This document shows positions 60,388 through 64,000 of a stretch of DNA of 64,000 nt, one piece after another. The stretch covers positions 26,476-90,475 of the forward strand of contig NZ_MACH01000052.1 of assembly GCF_001884065.1 (NCBI RefSeq), in the 5' to 3' direction. The notes beneath the pieces are model-generated. The model saw only the letters and a list, made by a program, of their open reading frames with translations, did not search any database and had not been told where the DNA came from. The DNA is from Bacillus proteolyticus. Lineage in GTDB: Bacteria > Bacillota > Bacilli > Bacillales > Bacillaceae_G. Positions within the stretch are counted from its first letter, which is position 1, and every line of letters starts with the position of its first letter. The translations under genes and the position numbers were made by a program.

Positions 60388-60738
60388 TTGATTGTAAAAC
60401 GCGGCGACGTGTATTTTGCAGACCTTTCCCCAGTTGTTGGTTCTGAGCAAGGAGGCGTTCGTCCGGTTCTTGTCATTCAAAATGACATCGGAAATCGTTT
60501 TAGTCCGACTGTGATTGTAGCGGCTATTACTGCACAGATTCAAAAAGCGAAATTACCCACTCATGTGGAAATTGATGCGAAAAAGTACGGTTTTGAGAGA
60601 GATTCTGTTATTTTACTTGAGCAGATTCGAACAATCGATAAGCAGCGCTTAACGGACAAAATCACTCACTTAGATGAAGTGATGATGATTCGTGTAGATG
60701 AAGCGTTACAAATTAGTTTAGGACTAATAGATTTTTAA
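60388..60738 (+). CDS. ndoA: EndoA mRNA interferase (MazF-type toxin)
   Basis: Sequence-specific endoribonuclease toxin, 116 aa. The PemK/MazF core is clear: [21 protein letters not shown] (RNA-binding loop), RPVLVIQND and [10 protein letters not shown], with [19 protein letters not shown] start at 60388 behind GCGGGGGGTAATAT. In B. subtilis the rsbRSTUVWX-sigB operon begins just downstream; here the next gene is tex. Confidence 0.94.
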
Positions 60739-60748
60739 ATCGGCAGTT

Positions 60749-60782
60749 TAAGTTGCTCTCTTTACAGGGCAACTTTTTTTTA
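60749..60782 (+). terminator. Terminator of ndoAI-ndoA
   Basis: AGTTGCTCT / AGGGCAACT stem (with a G-T pair), followed by eight T residues. Confidence 0.88.
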
Positions 60783-60800
60783 TTATAGAGGAGGTTACGG

Positions 60801-62975
60801 TTGGATATGGAAATGGTAGATAATCGACAAGGGTTAATGAAAATGTTAGTGAAAGAATTAGGCTTTACAGAAAAGCAAGTTCGTCATGTTATTCAATTAA
60901 CAGAAGAAGGTAACACAGTTCCATTTATCGCTCGTTACCGAAAAGAATGGACAGGATCTCTAGATGAGGTGCAGATTCGTGCAATCTTAGAAAGATGGCA
61001 ATATATGATGCAACTAGAAGATAGGAAAGAAGAGGTTCTTCGTCTTATTGGTGAAAAGGGGAAACTAACCGAAGAATTACGTCGTCATATTGTTGCTGCA
61101 ACAAAACTTCAGGAAGTAGAAGATTTATATCGTCCTTATAAAGAAAAAAGAAGAACGAAAGCTACAATTGCTAAAGAAAAGGGATTAGAACCGTTAGCTG
61201 AGTGGTTATTGTTATATAAAAAAGAAAATCCAGCAGAGAAGGCTATGGAATTTGTTGATGGAGAAAAAGAAGTGGAATCTGCAGAAGATGCTTTGCAAGG
61301 TGCACAGGATATTATTGCGGAACTTGTTTCGGATAATGCGTCATATCGTAGTTGGATTCGGAATACTACTTTTCGAAAAGGGATTATGTCTTCATCTGTA
61401 AAAGATAAAGACAAAGATGAAAAGAATATATACGAAATGTATTATGATTATGAAGAACCGTTGCAAAAAGTAGTGCCTCATCGAGTGTTAGCGATGAATC
61501 GCGGTGAAAAGGAAGATGTATTAAGAGTTGCTGTTGTTACACCGACTGAGGAAATTAATCAGTTTTTACATAAAAAAATGATTCGTGATGAAGCTTCTAA
61601 AAGTGCGCACTATGTACAATTAGCGATTGAAGATGGATATAAACGATTAATCCAACCTTCAATAGAAAGAGAAATTCGTAAAGAATTAACAGAAACCGCT
61701 GAAGAACAAGCGATTCATATTTTCTCTGAGAATTTACGTAACTTATTATTACAGCCTCCAATGAAAGGGAAAGTTGTGCTAGCGGTAGATCCGGCATATA
61801 GAACAGGTTGTAAATTATCGGTAGTAGATGATACAGGGAAAGTTCTTAACATAGATGTTATTTATCCGCATCCACCTGTTCGTAAATATGAGGATGCAAA
61901 AAAGAAAGTTCTTTCAATTATAGATAAATATCAAGTTGAAATGATAGCAATTGGAAATGGTACAGCTTCCAGAGAAACTGAAGAATTTATAGTAGATGTC
62001 TTGCAAAATGTAAAACGGGATGTATTTTATATTATTGTAAATGAAGCGGGTGCTAGTGTATATTCAGCATCTGATTTAGCTCGTGAGGAGTTCCCGGATT
62101 TACAGGTTGAAGAAAGAAGTGCCGTTTCTATTGGGAGACGTCTACAAGATCCGCTTGCTGAGCTAGTGAAAATTGACCCTAAATCTGTAGGAGTAGGACA
62201 ATATCAACATGATGTATCACAAAAAAGATTAAATGAATCGTTAACATTTGTGGTAGAGACAGCTGTTAACCAAGTTGGCGTTAATGTAAATACAGCTTCA
62301 GTTGCGTTGTTACAATATGTTTCAGGATTATCAAAAACAGTTGCAAAAAATATTGTAGCTAAGCGTGAGGAAGATGGGAAATTTACGAAACGTACTGAAT
62401 TAAAGAAAATTCCTCGTTTAGGTGCGAAAACATATGAACAATGTATTGGATTTTTACGTATATTAGAAGGGGCGAATCCGTTAGATCGCACGGGGATTCA
62501 TCCAGAACAATATAAAAATGTTGAATTGCTATTAAAAAGTCTAGGGTTATCAAAGAATGATGTAGGTAAACCGAACTTGCAGAAGAGTTTAGATGGAGTA
62601 GATGTTTTTAAATTATCTCAAGAGACGGAGATTGGCGAGCCGACTTTGGTTGATATTATTGAGGCTTTAATTAGTCCGGAACGAGATATGAGGGATGAGT
62701 TGCCAAAACCACTTCTGAAAAAAGGAATTTTGAAATTAGAAGATTTAAAGCGTGGTATGGAGTTAGAGGGAACGGTTCGTAATGTTGTTGATTTCGGTGC
62801 CTTTGTTGATATAGGTGTAAAGCAAGATGGCTTAGTACATATTTCTAAACTCAGCAAACAATTTGTAAAGCACCCGTTAGATGTTGTATCCGTAGGGCAA
62901 ATTGTAAAAGTATGGGTAGATGATATTGATACGAAAAAAGGTCGTGTTGCATTATCGATGTTACCAATTGAATAG
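60801..62975 (+). CDS. tex: Tex-family RNA-binding protein (YdcI)
   Basis: A 724-aa transcription-accessory protein. Domains in order: N-terminal Tex helical region (NTVPFIARYRKEWTGSLDEVQ), YqgF/RNase-H-like fold (VVLAVDPAYRTGCKLSVVD), helix-hairpin-helix (VSGLSKTVAKNIVAKREEDG; FTKRTELKKIPRLGAKTYEQ), and a C-terminal S1 RNA-binding domain (ELEGTVRNVVDFGAFVDIGV). TTG start at 60801, 6 nt after AGGAGG; an ATG at 60807 is possible. Length is normal for the family. Confidence 0.95.
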   Translation: MDMEMVDNRQGLMKMLVKELGFTEKQVRHVIQLTEEGNTVPFIARYRKEWTGSLDEVQIRAILERWQYMMQLEDRKEEVLRLIGEKGKLTEELRRHIVAATKLQEVEDLYRPYKEKRRTKATIAKEKGLEPLAEWLLLYKKENPAEKAMEFVDGEKEVESAEDALQGAQDIIAELVSDNASYRSWIRNTTFRKGIMSSSVKDKDKDEKNIYEMYYDYEEPLQKVVPHRVLAMNRGEKEDVLRVAVVTPTEEINQFLHKKMIRDEASKSAHYVQLAIEDGYKRLIQPSIEREIRKELTETAEEQAIHIFSENLRNLLLQPPMKGKVVLAVDPAYRTGCKLSVVDDTGKVLNIDVIYPHPPVRKYEDAKKKVLSIIDKYQVEMIAIGNGTASRETEEFIVDVLQNVKRDVFYIIVNEAGASVYSASDLAREEFPDLQVEERSAVSIGRRLQDPLAELVKIDPKSVGVGQYQHDVSQKRLNESLTFVVETAVNQVGVNVNTASVALLQYVSGLSKTVAKNIVAKREEDGKFTKRTELKKIPRLGAKTYEQCIGFLRILEGANPLDRTGIHPEQYKNVELLLKSLGLSKNDVGKPNLQKSLDGVDVFKLSQETEIGEPTLVDIIEALISPERDMRDELPKPLLKKGILKLEDLKRGMELEGTVRNVVDFGAFVDIGVKQDGLVHISKLSKQFVKHPLDVVSVGQIVKVWVDDIDTKKGRVALSMLPIE

Positions 62976-62977
62976 TA

Positions 62978-63012
62978 AGTAAAGAGAGCAGGTGAAACTG
63001 CTCTCTTTTTAT
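62978..63012. terminator. Terminator of tex
   Basis: AAAGAGAGCAG / CTGCTCTCTTT stem followed by TTAT; about 20 nt before the cmpA 3' end. Confidence 0.9.
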
Positions 63013-63032
63013 GGATAGGAAAGTTTCGTTGA

Positions 63033-63149
63033 TTATGAGCTTTGATGTATTTTACTATAATAAAACCAGCATTCATTTAGTAATTTGATTTGATACCGGT
63101 TTTTTTCGAAGTATGCACGTTGCATTTGTTTCTTTAGCCACGTAGGCAT
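63033..63149 (-). CDS. cmpA: Cortex morphogenetic protein CmpA
   Basis: A 38-aa sporulation protein, missed by length cutoffs. ATG at 63149 behind AAGGAGGGATTCCT. The sequence MPTWLKKQMQRAYFEKNRYQ continues as IKLLNECWFYY. It agrees closely with B. subtilis CmpA as I recall it. CmpA adapts the ClpXP protease for SpoIVA quality control during spore coat and cortex assembly. Its place next to tex is the same as in B. subtilis. The C-terminal residues (KIHQSS) differ from B. subtilis. Confidence 0.88.
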   Translation of the reverse strand: MPTWLKKQMQRAYFEKNRYQIKLLNECWFYYSKIHQSS

Positions 63150-63357
63150 AGGAATCCCTCCTTGTTTAATCCTGCTCTCAAACATCTCTTCTTAATTAGT
63201 TAAAGAAATATTGATGAGAGGTTGGTGAGTGGATTTCTATCAATGCTTTATTTTTAGAAATCACGCTTCTTGAATGAGGATGGGTATATGTACTATTTAA
63301 TATATGTATAGGAAGGGAGAAAAGTGTAAAAAAATTTTTTGTTTAGGAGGAATGAGA

Positions 63358-63819
63358 ATGGATGAGCAAAAAATTCAGAGGTTAGTGGAAGAGGTATCGT
63401 TACAATACTTTGGGATGCCGTTTTTACATAAAGCGATGTTTAATAGTAGGTTACGTACAACTGGTGGGCGCTATCTATTGAATACTCATAATATAGAACT
63501 GAATTATCGATATTACGAAATGTATGGCAAAGAAGATTTAGTCGGGATTGTTAAACATGAACTTTGTCATTATCACTTACATATCACAGGAAAAGGGTAT
63601 AAGCACCGAGATAGAGATTTTCGTGAGTTATTAAAGAAAGTGGGGGCACCCCGTTTTTGTAAACGAATGATTAATGAAGAGAAAAAGGAAACAAAAGTTT
63701 ATACGTATGAATGTACGGGATGCTCACTTCAATATGTAAGAAGGCGTCAAATAAATACACAAAGATATGTATGTGGAAAATGTAAAGGGCAACTAAAACT
63801 GGTAGTGAAAACATCTTGA
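63358..63819 (+). CDS. SprT-like zinc metalloprotein (YdcK)
   Basis: A 153-aa protein with the SprT metalloprotease-like HExxH (His67, Glu68, His71 in HELCH) and a second zinc-binding tail ([16 protein letters not shown]), as in Spartan/SprT proteins. I use the ATG at 63358 (TTTAGGAGGAATGAGA); the frame to 63304 is a leader without a ribosome site. The conserved neighbour order tex-cmpA-ydcK supports the assignment. Proteolytic activity has not been shown for short bacterial members, to my knowledge. Confidence 0.88.
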   Translation: MDEQKIQRLVEEVSLQYFGMPFLHKAMFNSRLRTTGGRYLLNTHNIELNYRYYEMYGKEDLVGIVKHELCHYHLHITGKGYKHRDRDFRELLKKVGAPRFCKRMINEEKKETKVYTYECTGCSLQYVRRRQINTQRYVCGKCKGQLKLVVKTS

Positions 63820-63844
63820 CAGTGAAAACGCAATCCAGTATAGT
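63816..63844 (+). promoter_or_regulatory. tRNA operon promoter P1
   Basis: TTGACA (63816-63821), 17 bp, TATAGT (63839-63844), upstream of the tRNA gene at the window end. Confidence 0.8.
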
Positions 63845-63886
63845 ATAAACATGTCACGTTTGTACAAGATGTTGTGAAAAAACTTC

Positions 63887-63915
63887 TTGACTTACGGTGA
63901 TAATTTTTATAAGAT
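63887..63915 (+). promoter_or_regulatory. tRNA operon promoter P2
   Basis: TTGACT (63887-63892), 17 bp, TAAGAT (63910-63915). Tandem promoters like these are common before stable-RNA operons. Confidence 0.75.
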
Positions 63916-63933
63916 ACAAATTGTCTTTATTAT

Positions 63934-64000
63934 TCCGCAGTAGCTCAGTGGTAGAGCTATCGGCTGTTAACCGATCGGTCGTAGGTTCGAGTCCTACCTG
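63934..64000 (+). tRNA. tRNA-Asn (GTT), partial at window end
   Basis: TCCGCAGTAGCTCAGTGGTA begins at 63934 with an acceptor stem and D arm. The anticodon loop CTGTTAA gives anticodon GTT at 63966-63968, and the T arm has GGTTCGAGTCC. The window stops at CCTACCTG, before the end of the acceptor stem, so the gene is cut and further tRNA or rRNA genes probably follow. Confidence 0.97.

Noticed and set aside
1-64000. Prophage, insertion sequence or integron
   Set aside because: No transposase, integrase, terminal inverted repeats with target duplications, or phage structural genes were seen on either strand.

Overview
The window is chromosomal DNA of a Bacillus cereus-group bacterium (B. cereus, anthracis or thuringiensis type). 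The base composition is AT-rich with strong AGGAGG/GGGGG ribosome sites. The conserved order ddl-murF-cshA ... acpS-ydcC-alr-ndoAI-ndoA ... tex-cmpA-sprT-like-tRNA-Asn is that of the Bacillus ddl/acpS/alr chromosomal region. The peptide-transport, tyrosine-catabolism and small-peptide content is typical of the cereus group. I saw no insertion sequence, prophage or CRISPR array.

Layout. 1-8 kb: the end of an oligopeptide ABC transporter operon (two ATPases and a binding lipoprotein), a YusW-like lipoprotein, a gene remnant, and two paralogous OppA lipoproteins on the minus strand; the second sits behind a SAM-I (S-box) riboswitch. 8-13 kb: aldo/keto reductase-proI, glcU, and modBA facing a HTH/periplasmic-binding-fold regulator across a run of five 10-bp repeats. 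14-26 kb: ordinary genes (LysR/EamA pair, plsC-like, LacI, PH-domain, YitT, YxeA, TatD, DUF2334, lytic transglycosylase, DUF4931) mixed with many unlisted peptide genes of 25-42 codons. 26-34 kb: an ABC-F gene behind a leader ORF and two hairpins, then a NarL-type two-component system and a three-gene ABC exporter laid out like the linearmycin-resistance (lnrJKLMN) locus of B. subtilis. 34-42 kb: a second oligopeptide operon (frameshifted binding protein, intact binding protein, two permeases, two ATPases). 42-50 kb: HAD phosphatase, four tandem 36-aa peptide genes, the tyrosine/homogentisate operon hppD-fah-hmgA, an amino acid permease and an MFS transporter. 50-64 kb: cell-wall and housekeeping genes ending in a tRNA-Asn cut by the window edge.

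The most unusual content is a regulon of tiny peptide genes. Seven sites carry a box with CTTACA-N4-TGTAAG at one end and GATAGT at the other. Each is 40 bp long in six single sites; in the seventh, two boxes face each other and share one centre. In all eight promoters exactly 19 bp separate GATAGT from a good -10 hexamer. They precede five peptide loci (one decayed), a YxeA-family gene, and a transcript with no convincing ORF. The TTACA-N4-TGTAA core matches the consensus I recall for BceR-type (antimicrobial-peptide-sensing) response regulators. The peptides form two families: a hydrophobic single-helix type (D-F-x-G-x-x-S-G ... L-T-A) and a short amphipathic type (L-x-D-A-K-A-V ... L-N). 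A divergent relative is present as three nearly identical tandem copies plus a fourth at 43.3-43.9 kb.

All functional names rest on motif and context reading of the translated sequence. No database search was run.
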